Shown here: positions 1-7,995 of the stretch, piece by piece
Layout of the letters: every line of letters begins with the position of its first letter
How positions within the stretch are numbered: the stretch's first letter is position 1
Assembly: GCA_938002815.1 (NCBI GenBank)
Contig: CALKZT010000066.1
Location: 1-38,036 of the forward strand
Source of the DNA: an uncultured bacterium
Lineage (GTDB): Bacteria; Desulfobacterota; DSM-4660; Desulfatiglandales; CALKZT01
Direction of reading: 5' to 3'
DNA: 38,036 nt
Made by a program: the position numbers and the translations under genes
The notes under the pieces: generated by a model
What the model was told of the DNA's origin: nothing
What the model saw: only the letters and a program-made list of their open reading frames with translations
Databases searched by the model: none

Positions 1-487
1 CTATATCGCCGTTTGTAATGAAGTGTTTAAGTCCATTTAAAACAAAATAGTCTCCAGCCCTTTCTGCTGTAGTTTTGATGTTTGATGCATCAGAGCCTGC
101 CTCTGGCTCTGAAAGGGCAAAACATGCAGTCCATTCCCCACTTGCTATCTTTGGAAGGTATCTTCTCTTCTGGTTTTCTGTGCCGTCATAGAGTATTCCC
201 ATGGATCCTATACCATTGTTGGTACCTATTCTGGACCTAAAACAGGCATTGGTCTTGCTCAGCTCCTCATAAACAAGGCACTCCCCTAAGGTTGAAAGCC
301 CTAAGCCCCCATATTCTTGAGGAATAGCAAGACCGAAGAGCCCTAAATCCTTCATCTTTTGGACTATCTCTTCAGGTATCCTGTCTTCCTCCTCTACTAT
401 CTTGCTTATGGGTTCCAGGTCTTGTTCCACAAAACGCCTTATGGTCTCCTTAATCATCTTAAGTTCATCAGAAATAGAAAAATCCAT
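1..487 (-). CDS. Acyl-CoA dehydrogenase, N-terminal part (cut by window start)
   Basis: Translating the complement from the ATG at 487-485 gives an open frame of about 162 residues running off the window edge. It starts MDFSISDELKMIKETIRRFV, then has a segment like IPEEIVQKMKDLGLFGLAIP, then YGGLGLS, and later CFALSEPEAGSDASNI followed by HFITNGD. These are the helical N-terminal domain and the start of the beta domain of the FAD-dependent acyl-CoA dehydrogenase family, which introduces a C2-C3 double bond into acyl-CoA and passes electrons to ETF. The ALSEPEAGSD signature is the family FAD/substrate region. The catalytic Glu lies beyond the window. Substrate length cannot be told. It is divergent from the rubredoxin operon. 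Confidence 0.9.
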   Translation of the reverse strand, partial: MDFSISDELKMIKETIRRFVEQDLEPISKIVEEEDRIPEEIVQKMKDLGLFGLAIPQEYGGLGLSTLGECLVYEELSKTNACFRSRIGTNNGIGSMGILYDGTENQKRRYLPKIASGEWTACFALSEPEAGSDASNIKTTAERAGDYFVLNGLKHFITNGDI

Positions 488-968
488 ACTCTCTACCACC
501 CCATAGTTTTTGTGGGATTTTTGCAAGGTATATGCCCATACCCTCTCTTAGGAGGATAGGGAGCTCCCTTTGAAAGTCTCAGCCTATCTTCGCCCCCTTA
601 AAGGCCCAAGAGACCATTAGACCCCTAGCATTTTTGTGCAGAAAAGAGGCTACATGTAGAGAGATTTTAACAGAGAAGCCCCTCTGGCCGCAAACCTGAA
701 TTAAGGGAATTGGGCCAGGAGCGAATTCCACAGAGGTTGAAGATGCTCAACTGCCTGGCAGCTGAGCACAAAGAGGCTGGAGTTCAGCTAAAGCATAAGC
801 TACCCCAAAGAGTCAAAAGGCGAAATTTAGACTGGTATTTTTGTATCAGCCCGGCTTTTCTGTCACATAAGGCGGCCTAACCCAAAGAAAGATCTAACCT
901 AAGAGAAGATTGTGTGAAGCAGGGCATCAAGATGAAAGAGGGCCGATTGCTTTTAAAGGTAGGAAGAA
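488..968. other. Divergent spacer without a gene
   Basis: I see no convincing coding frame between the acyl-CoA dehydrogenase start and the rubredoxin promoter. The notable content is the long palindrome at 744-768, listed separately. No clear sigma-70 promoter for the leftward acyl-CoA dehydrogenase could be placed with confidence. Confidence 0.6.
744..768. repeat. 25-base near-perfect palindrome (possible operator)
   Basis: Arms TGCTCAACTGCC and GGCAGCTGAGCA flank a single central T and are inverted copies with one mismatch. With almost no loop it suits a dimeric DNA-binding protein better than an RNA hairpin. It lies between divergently transcribed genes, about 260 bases from the acyl-CoA dehydrogenase start and about 210 bases upstream of the rubredoxin promoter. 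Confidence 0.55.
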
Positions 969-983
969 GTCAAGGTCCTTGAC
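969..983. repeat. Perfect palindrome overlapping the rubredoxin -35 box
   Basis: GTCAAGG-T-CCTTGAC is a perfect 7+1+7 inverted repeat. Its right arm shares bases with the proposed -35 hexamer TTGACT (979-984), a position typical of a repressor operator or of an activator that touches the polymerase. Confidence 0.45.
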
Positions 984-1006
984 TTTTTTCGATCAGTGGA
1001 TATTTT
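979..1006 (+). promoter_or_regulatory. Predicted sigma-70 promoter of the rubredoxin operon
   Basis: TTGACT (979-984), a 16-base spacer and TATTTT (1001-1006) precede the rubredoxin ribosome-binding site by about 20 bases. The -10 is imperfect. The promoter would drive rubredoxin and the four genes behind it. Confidence 0.45.
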
Positions 1007-1038
1007 TGAAAGCAATTTACGACACAAAGGAGGAATCT

Positions 1039-1200
1039 ATGGATAAGTATCAGTGCAGTATTTGTGGGTATGTCTATGACCCTGAAAAAGGGGATCCAGA
1101 GAATGGAGTAGCTCCAGGCACCAGGTTTGAAGACTTGCCGGATGATTGGCATTGTCCTGTTTGTGGAGCTGAAAAGTTTCAGTTTGAAAAGGTGACATAA
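1039..1200 (+). CDS. Rubredoxin
   Basis: This 53-residue protein has the two rubredoxin metal loops: [14 protein letters not shown] near residues 6-19 and [11 protein letters not shown] near residues 39-49, so four cysteines can hold one Fe(Cys)4 centre. Length and the [10 protein letters not shown] segment match stand-alone rubredoxins of anaerobes, which shuttle single electrons in the cytoplasm, often to oxygen- or peroxide-reducing enzymes. The ATG at 1039 is chosen because AAAGGAGG lies at 1026-1033; an in-frame upstream extension to 910 has no family match. It is first in an operon with a PAS kinase and a ferredoxin, which suggests redox-related control, though the partner is unknown. 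Confidence 0.96.
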   Translation: MDKYQCSICGYVYDPEKGDPENGVAPGTRFEDLPDDWHCPVCGAEKFQFEKVT

Positions 1201-1221
1201 TAAAAAAACCTTTAATAAAAC

Positions 1222-2328
1222 ATGAACTATCCAGTACATCTAAAACGTGAAAATGTCTTAGATATATTGTTTGGTGTGCTGGATAGTATCGATAGTGCAA
1301 TTGTTACAATAGATAGCTCCCATAAAGTAATCTTTTTCAACCAAAGCGCTGAAAGAATATTTGGATACAGAAAAGAAGAGGTCGTAGGTAACGACCTTTC
1401 TATCATTATGTCCCATAACTGTGCCAGAGATCACAGGGCAGCAGTAAAGAGATATTTAGATACAGGTATCCCTAAACTCATAGGATTACACTCTGAATTA
1501 GTAGCCATCAGAAGAGGCAACATTCCCTTTCCAGCTTCCATTACCTTTTATGTATCCAAATTGGATGGCGAAACCTATTTCACAGCCATAATAAAGGACC
1601 TAACAGAGACAAAGGATATGGAAGAACGCCTTACTGTCTGTGAAAACCTTGCGGGCTTAGGGAGGATGGTGGCAGAAGTAACACATGAGATAAAAAACCC
1701 TCTCATGATCATAGGTGGCTTTGCAAGGCAGCTTAAAAAGTATATCAAAGACGAATCAGGTGAAAAAAAACTAGAGATCATCCTCAAAGAGATAGAGAGG
1801 CTCGAGGTACTCATACGGGACCTAAAGGAATACCATATGGTAAAAATCCGGTCCAAATCACAGGTGGACATAAATCCCTTACTCAGAGAGGTCACAGAGC
1901 TATTCTCTCAGACGGCCCGTGAGTTAAATATCACCTTGAGACTCGACTTGTCTGAAGGAGCTCTTAGGATTTCAGGTAACAGGGAAAGGCTAAAGCAGGT
2001 ATTTATAAACCTGATCCAAAACGCCATAGATGCAGTAAATGAAGGGGGTATAGTCCAGATCTCTTCCCGCAAGGAGGATCATAAGGCCCTTGTGGAGATA
2101 GAGGACAACGGCTGTGGTATGACAGAGGATGAGATGGCAAGGATATTTGAACCCTTCTACACCACAAAACCAAAGGGGACCGGCTTGGGACTTTGTGTGA
2201 CAAGGAAGATCATAGAAGAACACGAAGGGAGTGATATCTCTGTAGAAAGCGAAAAAGGAAAAGGCACAAGATTTCGGATCTCATTTCCCCTTTTAGATGA
2301 AACTCTTTGGCCCCAACATGAACATTAG
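1222..2328 (+). CDS. Soluble PAS-domain sensor histidine kinase
   Basis: The protein has 368 residues. Residues about 15-130 form a PAS domain (VFFNQSAERIFGY-like start, ending in IKDLTE). A dimerization/phosphoacceptor segment follows with His155 in VTHEIKNP, then an HATPase domain with N box (NLIQNAIDAV), G1 box (DNGCGM) and G2 box (GTGLGL). No membrane segment or signal peptide is visible, so it senses something in the cytoplasm. No response regulator lies beside it, so it is an orphan in this window. It begins 21 bases after the rubredoxin stop with no clear Shine-Dalgarno, and the ferredoxin frame overlaps its end. Whether its PAS binds a redox cofactor cannot be told from sequence. Confidence 0.92.
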   Translation: MNYPVHLKRENVLDILFGVLDSIDSAIVTIDSSHKVIFFNQSAERIFGYRKEEVVGNDLSIIMSHNCARDHRAAVKRYLDTGIPKLIGLHSELVAIRRGNIPFPASITFYVSKLDGETYFTAIIKDLTETKDMEERLTVCENLAGLGRMVAEVTHEIKNPLMIIGGFARQLKKYIKDESGEKKLEIILKEIERLEVLIRDLKEYHMVKIRSKSQVDINPLLREVTELFSQTARELNITLRLDLSEGALRISGNRERLKQVFINLIQNAIDAVNEGGIVQISSRKEDHKALVEIEDNGCGMTEDEMARIFEPFYTTKPKGTGLGLCVTRKIIEEHEGSDISVESEKGKGTRFRISFPLLDETLWPQHEH

Positions 2329-2506
2329 TATAGATTACCGCTGCTGTAATCTCTGTATGAGCTGCGTGGAGCTTTATCCTGAAGTCTTTTATTTCCATGA
2401 AGAAATTAACAAGGTGGAAGTGCTTGAAAACAAAGAGCTTGGATCTCTTTCAGTTTTAGACGATCTTAATTCTGTCTGTCCAAGGGGATGTGTTTTAATT
2501 GAATGA
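2318..2506 (+). CDS. Small monocluster [4Fe-4S] ferredoxin
   Basis: About 62 residues (69 if the in-frame ATG at 2297 is used). The motif C-N-L-C-M-S-C near the N-terminus, with V-C-P-R-G-C at the C-terminus, fits the C-x2-C-x2-C...C-P ligand pattern of single-cluster ferredoxins. An extra Cys precedes the first ligand and another sits in the last motif. It would be a cytoplasmic electron carrier. Its start overlaps the kinase stop (2326-2328), and its stop overlaps the TTG start of the next gene, so the three are translationally coupled. The choice between the two ATGs is uncertain because neither has a good ribosome-binding site. Confidence 0.8.
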   Translation: MNISIDYRCCNLCMSCVELYPEVFYFHEEINKVEVLENKELGSLSVLDDLNSVCPRGCVLIE

Positions 2507-3293
2507 AACCTTTTTGAGGTTTGACAAAAAGGTTTTAGAAGCATTATATGCAAAATACAACAAACGGGAATATGTAAGTCCTGATCCTCTTCAGTTTCTT
2601 TATAATTTCAAAGACATTCGAGATAGAGAAATAGTGGGATTTATCTCTGCTACTCTCGCCTATGGTAGAGTAGATATGATCCTAAAAACCCTAACGTGGG
2701 TCTTTGAAAGAATGGAACACCCTAAAGACTATCTGACTTCGGAGTCAACTTCAAGGATAGAGAGAGATTTTTCGTCCTTTAAACACAGGTTCACAAAGGG
2801 TAAAAGTTTTTCAAAATTTTTGATCACCATAAAGGAGATCTTGGAAGGATATGGATCCATAAAATCCTGCTTTCTTTCCTTTTTAAGACCAGGGGACCGA
2901 ACGGTCCTGAATCCACTCTATGGGTTTTCTAAACTCTTCAAGGATTGTAGGGAAAACTCCTGGTGCCTTGTACCTGACCCCGGGAAAAATAGCCCAATGA
3001 AGCGGATGAATCTCTTTTTGAGATGGATGGTAAGGGAAGATGAGGTGGATCCGGGTGGTTGGAATGAAATAAGGCCATCCATGCTGATAGTGCCCTTAGA
3101 TGTCCACATGTATAGATTTGGGATCAGAAACGGTCTGATAAAGGGAAAGACTCCATCCCTTAGGGCTGCCTTTGAGCTCACAGAAGCTTTTAGGCTCGTA
3201 TCACCCCAGGACCCGGTAAAATACGACTTTGTCATCACAAGGCCTGGTATCTGGGCCAATAGTAGCCTAAAGGAGGGGTATGAGCTTGGGTAA
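2499..3293 (+). CDS. TIGR02757 (DUF2400) family protein
   Basis: A 264-residue protein with hallmarks of the TIGR02757 family: an early YVSPDPLQFLYNF segment, FISATLAYGRV, then DVHMYRFGIRNGL and a C-terminal DPVKYDFVITRPGIW. The function of this family is not established; the family is frequent in anaerobes and Bacteroidetes. I see no signal peptide or membrane segment. The start is TTG at 2499, overlapping the ferredoxin stop; the nearby ATG at 2503 is in another frame and closes at once. It overlaps the following KptA-like gene by 14 bases, which suggests coordinated production. Confidence 0.85.
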   Translation: MNETFLRFDKKVLEALYAKYNKREYVSPDPLQFLYNFKDIRDREIVGFISATLAYGRVDMILKTLTWVFERMEHPKDYLTSESTSRIERDFSSFKHRFTKGKSFSKFLITIKEILEGYGSIKSCFLSFLRPGDRTVLNPLYGFSKLFKDCRENSWCLVPDPGKNSPMKRMNLFLRWMVREDEVDPGGWNEIRPSMLIVPLDVHMYRFGIRNGLIKGKTPSLRAAFELTEAFRLVSPQDPVKYDFVITRPGIWANSSLKEGYELG

Positions 3294-3984
3294 GAGGGAA
3301 ATAAGGGGCTCTGAGCTGGAAAAGGAGCTAAATTACATCTTGGGCAGATATCCTGACGAATTTGGGCTGATCCCCGATGAAATGGGCTACGTATCTTTAA
3401 AGGAACTCTTGGCCGTTCTCTCAGAGCTGGGGAAGGTGGTTACCAAGAATGATATAAATGAACTCCTCTTGAGAGGTGGGGCCTTTGAGATAAAAGGCAA
3501 CAGGATAAGGGCAAAGGAGATATTTTTTTCAAGGGAAAGTATCCCCAATGATCTACTTCCCCCTACACTCTACACCTTTATCAGAAGGCGTGCCCACGAA
3601 ACCGTATTTAGGGAAGGGATAAGGTATTTAGACCAGATGGTCCCCCTCTTTAGGAACAGGGAATCTGCCCTTAAGATGGGGAATAGAAAGACCCAAGGGC
3701 CTGTGATCCTTGAGCTCAGTACAAAGGCCTTTAGGGGGGCGAAAACACAGGTCTTTGCCCTGGGCAATATGCTCATGGCCGACTATATCCCCAAGGACTC
3801 CATAGTAGGACCAAGACCAGAGGCCAAGGATACAAAAGAGAGGCCCAAGGGAAAAGAGGTAGGCCACCAGGAGCTCCCCGGCTCCGTAGTCTTGAAGCCT
3901 GAAGGGAGGCCGTTCCAAAGGGTGCCCAAAGGGAAAAAGCCGAAGGGATGGAAGGAATCTATGAGGAAGTTTAGAAAGAGATGA
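3280..3984 (+). CDS. Degenerate KptA/Tpt1-like (RNA 2'-phosphotransferase fold) protein
   Basis: Residues about 10-175 of 234 align by eye with KptA/Tpt1, the NAD-dependent RNA 2'-phosphotransferase: ELNYILGRYPDEFGL corresponds to the family LSxVLRHxPxxIGL, GNRIRA (R77) to the G-x-x-IRA strand, and PPTLYTF to PPxLYHGT. Key catalytic positions are changed: the Arg-His pair of LRH is GRY here, and the His of LYHGT is lost, so classical activity is doubtful. The last 60 residues are a basic Lys/Arg/Pro-rich tail that may bind nucleic acid. The start is supported by AGGAGGGG just upstream. It ends 8 bases from the convergent mtaB gene. Confidence 0.7.
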   Translation: MSLGKREIRGSELEKELNYILGRYPDEFGLIPDEMGYVSLKELLAVLSELGKVVTKNDINELLLRGGAFEIKGNRIRAKEIFFSRESIPNDLLPPTLYTFIRRRAHETVFREGIRYLDQMVPLFRNRESALKMGNRKTQGPVILELSTKAFRGAKTQVFALGNMLMADYIPKDSIVGPRPEAKDTKERPKGKEVGHQELPGSVVLKPEGRPFQRVPKGKKPKGWKESMRKFRKR

Positions 3985-3992
3985 GCCGAAAT

Positions 3993-5264
3993 CTAAATGG
4001 GGGTAAGCACCAAGGTAAGATCCTCCACCTTTAGCACCCTGGCAGGGATTCTATGGCCTACCCTGAGGCCTTGCCCATTTAGGAGTACACCAGGGAGGTA
4101 ATTATCCGTGTGGCCTATGAGCTCTCCCTCTTTGGATGTCCTCTCAGGGAGGAATTGGAGGACTGAGCCCAACATCTGTGCCATGAATTGGCCTCTCTTT
4201 CTCCTATCCAACTCCTTTAGTGTGGCTACTCTCCTTCTTAGTTCCCCGTGGCTTATGGATCCTTTGAAGGAATAGGCAAGGGTCCCTTTCCTGGGGGAGT
4301 AGGGAAAGACATGGAGGTAGGTGATGGGGAGTGCCTCTAAGAATCGTAAGGTCTCGAAAAAAGTACTCTCATCCTCCCCTGGGAAACCCACCATTACGTC
4401 CGTGCCCAAAGCAGAGTCCGGTAGGGATCCCTTCACCTGGTGGACCAGATCTCTATAAAACTCCGGAAGATAATCCCTCCCCATGCCTTTTAGGATCTTG
4501 GCACTCCCGCTTTGAAGGGGTATGTGTAGGTGCCTACATATCCTGTTACTCTCCTGGATCATCCTTAGAAGTGATGGGGTTACCTCCTTAGGCTCTATGG
4601 AACTCAACCTGAATCGCAATTGGGAGGTATTGTAGATCAGCTGAGAGATTAGCCTTTCTAAAGAGGCCTCGCCCTTCTCAACCCCATATTTTCCCAAATG
4701 TATCCCTGTGATCACAAGCTCCTCAAAGCCTGCCTCTTCCAACTCCTTGGCCTGCTTTACCACCTCTTCCACGTCCAGGCTCTTATAACTTCCCCTTGCC
4801 AATGGCACGACACAGTAGGAACACCTCCCCTCACACCCATCCTGAACCTTAAGATATGCCCTGGCCCTTGTCTTGGGCTTTGGAGCGAATTGGGGAAATG
4901 AGATGGGGGTAAGAGAGGAGTACTCAAAATTGGAGGCCCCTACCATCTCAGGGATCCTAAGCTTATAAGGAGTGGGTATCAAAATGGCCTTTCCAAATCT
5001 CTCCTGGAGCTCTTCAGTATATAGATCCACATAGCAACCCGTTATCAATAGAGTGGAGGAGGGGTTTTCTCTCATGAGCTTTGAGATGGCCTGTCGAGAT
5101 TGGTGGCACGCCGCGTGGGTCACGGCACAGGTATTTATAATGGAATAATCCCCATCTGGTACCCCTTTCTCAGAGGCGATCTTCTGGAGCCCATCTATGA
5201 TGGAGAAGGACTCGTACTGGTTTACCTTGCAACCGAGGGTAACTACCTTGAACTTCTCTCTCAT
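3993..5264 (-). CDS. mtaB: tRNA t6A37 methylthiotransferase MtaB (radical SAM)
   Basis: A 423-residue member of the methylthiotransferase family that converts t6A37 to ms2t6A37 in tRNAs reading ANN codons. The N-terminal UPF0004 domain opens with TLGCKVNQYES (C12) and carries further cluster ligands C46 and C77. The radical-SAM motif is CEGRCSYC (C144, C148, C151). HLHIPLQSGS and TDVMVGFPGE are family strands, and a C-terminal TRAM-like domain follows. The LGCKVNQYES opening marks the MtaB/YqeV branch rather than MiaB or RimO. It overlaps mnmA by 4 bases, pairing two tRNA thiolation genes in one operon. It is unrelated to the methanol MtaB at the end of the window. Confidence 0.95.
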   Translation of the reverse strand: MREKFKVVTLGCKVNQYESFSIIDGLQKIASEKGVPDGDYSIINTCAVTHAACHQSRQAISKLMRENPSSTLLITGCYVDLYTEELQERFGKAILIPTPYKLRIPEMVGASNFEYSSLTPISFPQFAPKPKTRARAYLKVQDGCEGRCSYCVVPLARGSYKSLDVEEVVKQAKELEEAGFEELVITGIHLGKYGVEKGEASLERLISQLIYNTSQLRFRLSSIEPKEVTPSLLRMIQESNRICRHLHIPLQSGSAKILKGMGRDYLPEFYRDLVHQVKGSLPDSALGTDVMVGFPGEDESTFFETLRFLEALPITYLHVFPYSPRKGTLAYSFKGSISHGELRRRVATLKELDRRKRGQFMAQMLGSVLQFLPERTSKEGELIGHTDNYLPGVLLNGQGLRVGHRIPARVLKVEDLTLVLTPI

Positions 5265-6313
5265 CCTTCTTCCCTTTCAATAGAGCTCGCCATAAGCAAG
5301 ATATCGCATCTATATGCAACAAAGGCCTGCCCTGGAGTAACTGCCCATTGTGGGGAGTCAAACAAAAAAAGGTTCCTTTCCCCAAGGATAAGTCTACCAG
5401 GAGAGGCCACCTGCTTGTATCTCACCTGTCCCCACATCCTCATGGCCTTTAAGTTGCCTCTCATTTCCACCTTCCATAGGAGCTCCCCCAAAAGTACCTC
5501 CCTCTTTAGGACATGTTCCTTGGGTGAGACTACTATTGTGTTTTGGGGACATTTTATCTCCTTTACATAAAGGGGCTCCCTTGAAGCCACACCAAGTCCT
5601 TTTCTCTGGCCTACAGTGTAGTTAAATATGCCCCTATGCATTCCCAAGACCTTACCTGCCATATCTACTATTGGTCCTGGCTCATTACCAGGAGGAATGC
5701 TTGAGAACAATTCCCTATAATCCCTGCCTGACAGAAAACAGACCTCTTGACTCTCCTCAGGAGGGCTTTCAAAAAGCCTTAACTTCATCACCTCCTTGAC
5801 CACAAAACTCTTTTCAAATTCACCCATGGGAAATATGCACCTTTGCAAGATCTCATTTGGGACCATGGAGAGAAAATAGGACTGATCTTTGCTCTTATCC
5901 TTTGCCCTAACTAAAAAGGAATAATTAACGTTTTTTACAATCCTAACATAATGGCCTGTAGATATGAAATCTATATCATTTTCTTTTGCTAATTTTAGCA
6001 TTACAGGAAACTTGACTGTCTGATTACATCTTATACACGGATTTGGCGTATATCCGTTTCGATATCGATCTATAAAGTAATCAATAACCTTTTCATGGAA
6101 TAACTGTTGACAGTCAACTATCAATAGAGGTAATTTGAGTTTCTCAGAAATTGATTTTACCCTTAATATTTTCAGTTCAGATTTATCAACAAAACTAGGG
6201 AAGATCAGATATACGCCATATACCTCATATCCCTTTTCTTTTAGCAAGAAGGCAGCAAAAGTGCTATCCACACCCCCACTCATTCCAACAAGCACCTTAT
6301 TGGATTTAGGCAT
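5261..6313 (-). CDS. mnmA: tRNA 2-thiouridylase MnmA
   Basis: A 350-residue ATP-dependent thiouridylase that makes s2U34 in tRNA Lys, Glu and Gln. The PP-loop GMSGGVDS is at residues 10-17. C93 in NPCIRCN and C192 in SQEVCFL are the two catalytic cysteines, and YTVGQRKGLG is the central-domain signature. The product is slightly shorter than many MnmA proteins but looks complete. The N-terminal third of the gene (about 5880-6313) is clearly more AT-rich than the rest. It sits 30 bases after the NIL-ferredoxin gene and overlaps the methylthiotransferase gene. Confidence 0.96.
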   Translation of the reverse strand: MPKSNKVLVGMSGGVDSTFAAFLLKEKGYEVYGVYLIFPSFVDKSELKILRVKSISEKLKLPLLIVDCQQLFHEKVIDYFIDRYRNGYTPNPCIRCNQTVKFPVMLKLAKENDIDFISTGHYVRIVKNVNYSFLVRAKDKSKDQSYFLSMVPNEILQRCIFPMGEFEKSFVVKEVMKLRLFESPPEESQEVCFLSGRDYRELFSSIPPGNEPGPIVDMAGKVLGMHRGIFNYTVGQRKGLGVASREPLYVKEIKCPQNTIVVSPKEHVLKREVLLGELLWKVEMRGNLKAMRMWGQVRYKQVASPGRLILGERNLFLFDSPQWAVTPGQAFVAYRCDILLMASSIEREEG

Positions 6314-6343
6314 GTAAAGGGCAGATAGTAGATTAGTTGTTCG

Positions 6344-6769
6344 TTAGGACAAAAGCTCCTTATTGAATTTTACTTGCATCGCGTGAACTACACACGCAGA
6401 CACACACAACTCACAGGCACTGCATTTAGAGGGATCAAATACTACCTTCATCTCTGGTCTCTTCACATATAGGGCTCCAGTAGGGCAGACGGCGGTGCAA
6501 GAGCCGCACTGCAGGCACTTTGGCTCGTTTCTCTTTACATCCTGGGCAATACTTTCCACCTTTATCCCTAAACTTCTCAAGTAGCGGATGCCCCTCTTGA
6601 AGTTCTTGTGGTGGCCACTCAGCTCTATCACCATAAGCCCTTCTTTCTTAGGGGATATGGTCGCCTTCAGGATGTTGAATGTAAGGTCGAACTTGCGTAC
6701 CAGGTTTACAGCAATGGGCTGCTCCACTACCTCCTTAGGGAACCTCAAAGACAAGATCTTTGAATACAT
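6344..6769 (-). CDS. NIL-domain ferredoxin, two [4Fe-4S] clusters
   Basis: A 141-residue protein with an N-terminal NIL domain (residues about 1-78, a small alpha/beta domain also found on methionine-importer ATPases) and a 2[4Fe-4S] ferredoxin domain with CLQCGSCTAVCP and CSACELCVSACVV. The same architecture includes MA1822, the ferredoxin partner of the aspartate-semialdehyde sulfurtransferase that makes homocysteine in some anaerobes, so a role in sulfur assimilation is possible. The usual DUF39 partner is not in the window. It is cytoplasmic and lies 17 bases after the aminotransferase and 30 bases before mnmA. A link to sulfur delivery for the downstream thiolation genes is only contextual. 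Confidence 0.88.
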   Translation of the reverse strand: MYSKILSLRFPKEVVEQPIAVNLVRKFDLTFNILKATISPKKEGLMVIELSGHHKNFKRGIRYLRSLGIKVESIAQDVKRNEPKCLQCGSCTAVCPTGALYVKRPEMKVVFDPSKCSACELCVSACVVHAMQVKFNKELLS

Positions 6770-6786
6770 GACAAACCTCCTCTTTC

Positions 6787-7968
6787 TTACCTTAGTCCCT
6801 CTATTACCTTCTTAAAACCAGGTAGGGACCCTTCTATGGTTCTGTCGTCTACACAATAGGCGATCCTAAAGTAGTTAGGTTTTCCAAAGCCGCTCCCCGG
6901 CACCACCAATATATTTTCCTCCTGGAGGAGGGTTACAAACTTCACATCATCCTCTATGGGACTCTTTGGAAATAGGTAAAAGGCCCCCTCTGGCATTTTC
7001 AATTCATAGCCAAACTCCCTTAGGGCAGTGGCGAGGGTATCCCTCTTTCTCTGGTATACCTTTATGTCCACAGACTCCTCCAATAGCTCTGGCACAGCCC
7101 ATTGCATAAATGCAGGTGCGTTTACAAACCCCAAGATCCTATTTGCCAATACACAAGTTGCAGATAGGCTCTCCCTAAACTCTGCTTTAGGACTTATGGC
7201 TATGTATCCGATCCTCTCCCCTGGAATGCTTAGGTCCTTTGAAAAGGAAGTGGCAAGTATGGTATTTTCGTAACAACTAAATATACTTGGCACAGAGATA
7301 CCATCATAGACCAACTTTTTGTAAGGTTCATCTGCCACCAAATAGATTGTGTGCCCAAACTCAGATGATTTGGCCCTCAGGAGATCGCCGAGGAGACGAA
7401 GCTGCTCCTCTGGGTAGACCCTCCCTGTGGGATTATTGGGAGAATTTATTAAGACTGCCTTGGTGTTATGGTCTATGGCAGACGCCATCTTTCTTAGGTC
7501 AAGGAGGAAGTCCTCATCTGTGTCAACAGATACAGGGGTCCCTCCATGGTTATCCACATAGAAGTTATATTCCACAAAATAGGGGGATGGAAATATCACC
7601 TTTTCTCCTGGATTGAGAAGGGCCTTAAATATTACATTTAGGGCACCGCCAGCTCCACATGTCATCACAATATCTTCCATCCCAAAGGGGATCCCATGCT
7701 CCCTTGAGAGATAAGCTGCCACTGCCTCTCGGGTCTTTGGGAGACCTGCATTGGGCATATAGGCATGCTGTGAGGGCCTGGGATTTAATGCAAGATCCTT
7801 TATTACCTCCTTAAATCTCTTAGGCGGCTCCAGGTTTGGGTTTCCAAGGGAAAAATCAAAGACATTTTCCACCCCATAAAGTCTCTTCCTCTTTGCTCCT
7901 TCCTCAAACATCTTCCTGATCCACGAGGACCTCACCAAAAACTCCTGCATCTTTAAGGCAGGTGCCAT
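6787..7968 (-). CDS. Class I/II PLP aminotransferase (aspartate aminotransferase-like)
   Basis: A fold-type I aminotransferase of 393 residues. Visible features are the NPNLEPP substrate loop, GAGGALN cofactor loop, SPNNPTG, ADEPYK and the PLP lysine in SFSKDLSIPGERIGY (about K244). These match AspC/AAT-I-like enzymes that transaminate aspartate or other amino acids with 2-oxoglutarate; the exact substrate is not readable. The ATG at 7968 is preferred over the GTG one codon earlier because a GGGGGAAG ribosome-binding site lies 5-7 bases upstream. It is the first gene of the operon with the NIL-ferredoxin, mnmA and mtaB, driven by a promoter at 7996-8023. Confidence 0.93.
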   Translation of the reverse strand: MAPALKMQEFLVRSSWIRKMFEEGAKRKRLYGVENVFDFSLGNPNLEPPKRFKEVIKDLALNPRPSQHAYMPNAGLPKTREAVAAYLSREHGIPFGMEDIVMTCGAGGALNVIFKALLNPGEKVIFPSPYFVEYNFYVDNHGGTPVSVDTDEDFLLDLRKMASAIDHNTKAVLINSPNNPTGRVYPEEQLRLLGDLLRAKSSEFGHTIYLVADEPYKKLVYDGISVPSIFSCYENTILATSFSKDLSIPGERIGYIAISPKAEFRESLSATCVLANRILGFVNAPAFMQWAVPELLEESVDIKVYQRKRDTLATALREFGYELKMPEGAFYLFPKSPIEDDVKFVTLLQEENILVVPGSGFGKPNYFRIAYCVDDRTIEGSLPGFKKVIEGLR

Positions 7969-7995
7969 CACTTCCCCCTTGAATTTTTGACCGCC

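Noticed and set aside
910-1038. N-terminal extension of rubredoxin to 910
   Set aside because: The added 43 residues have no family match, the extension covers the proposed promoter and palindrome, and AAAGGAGG marks the ATG at 1039.
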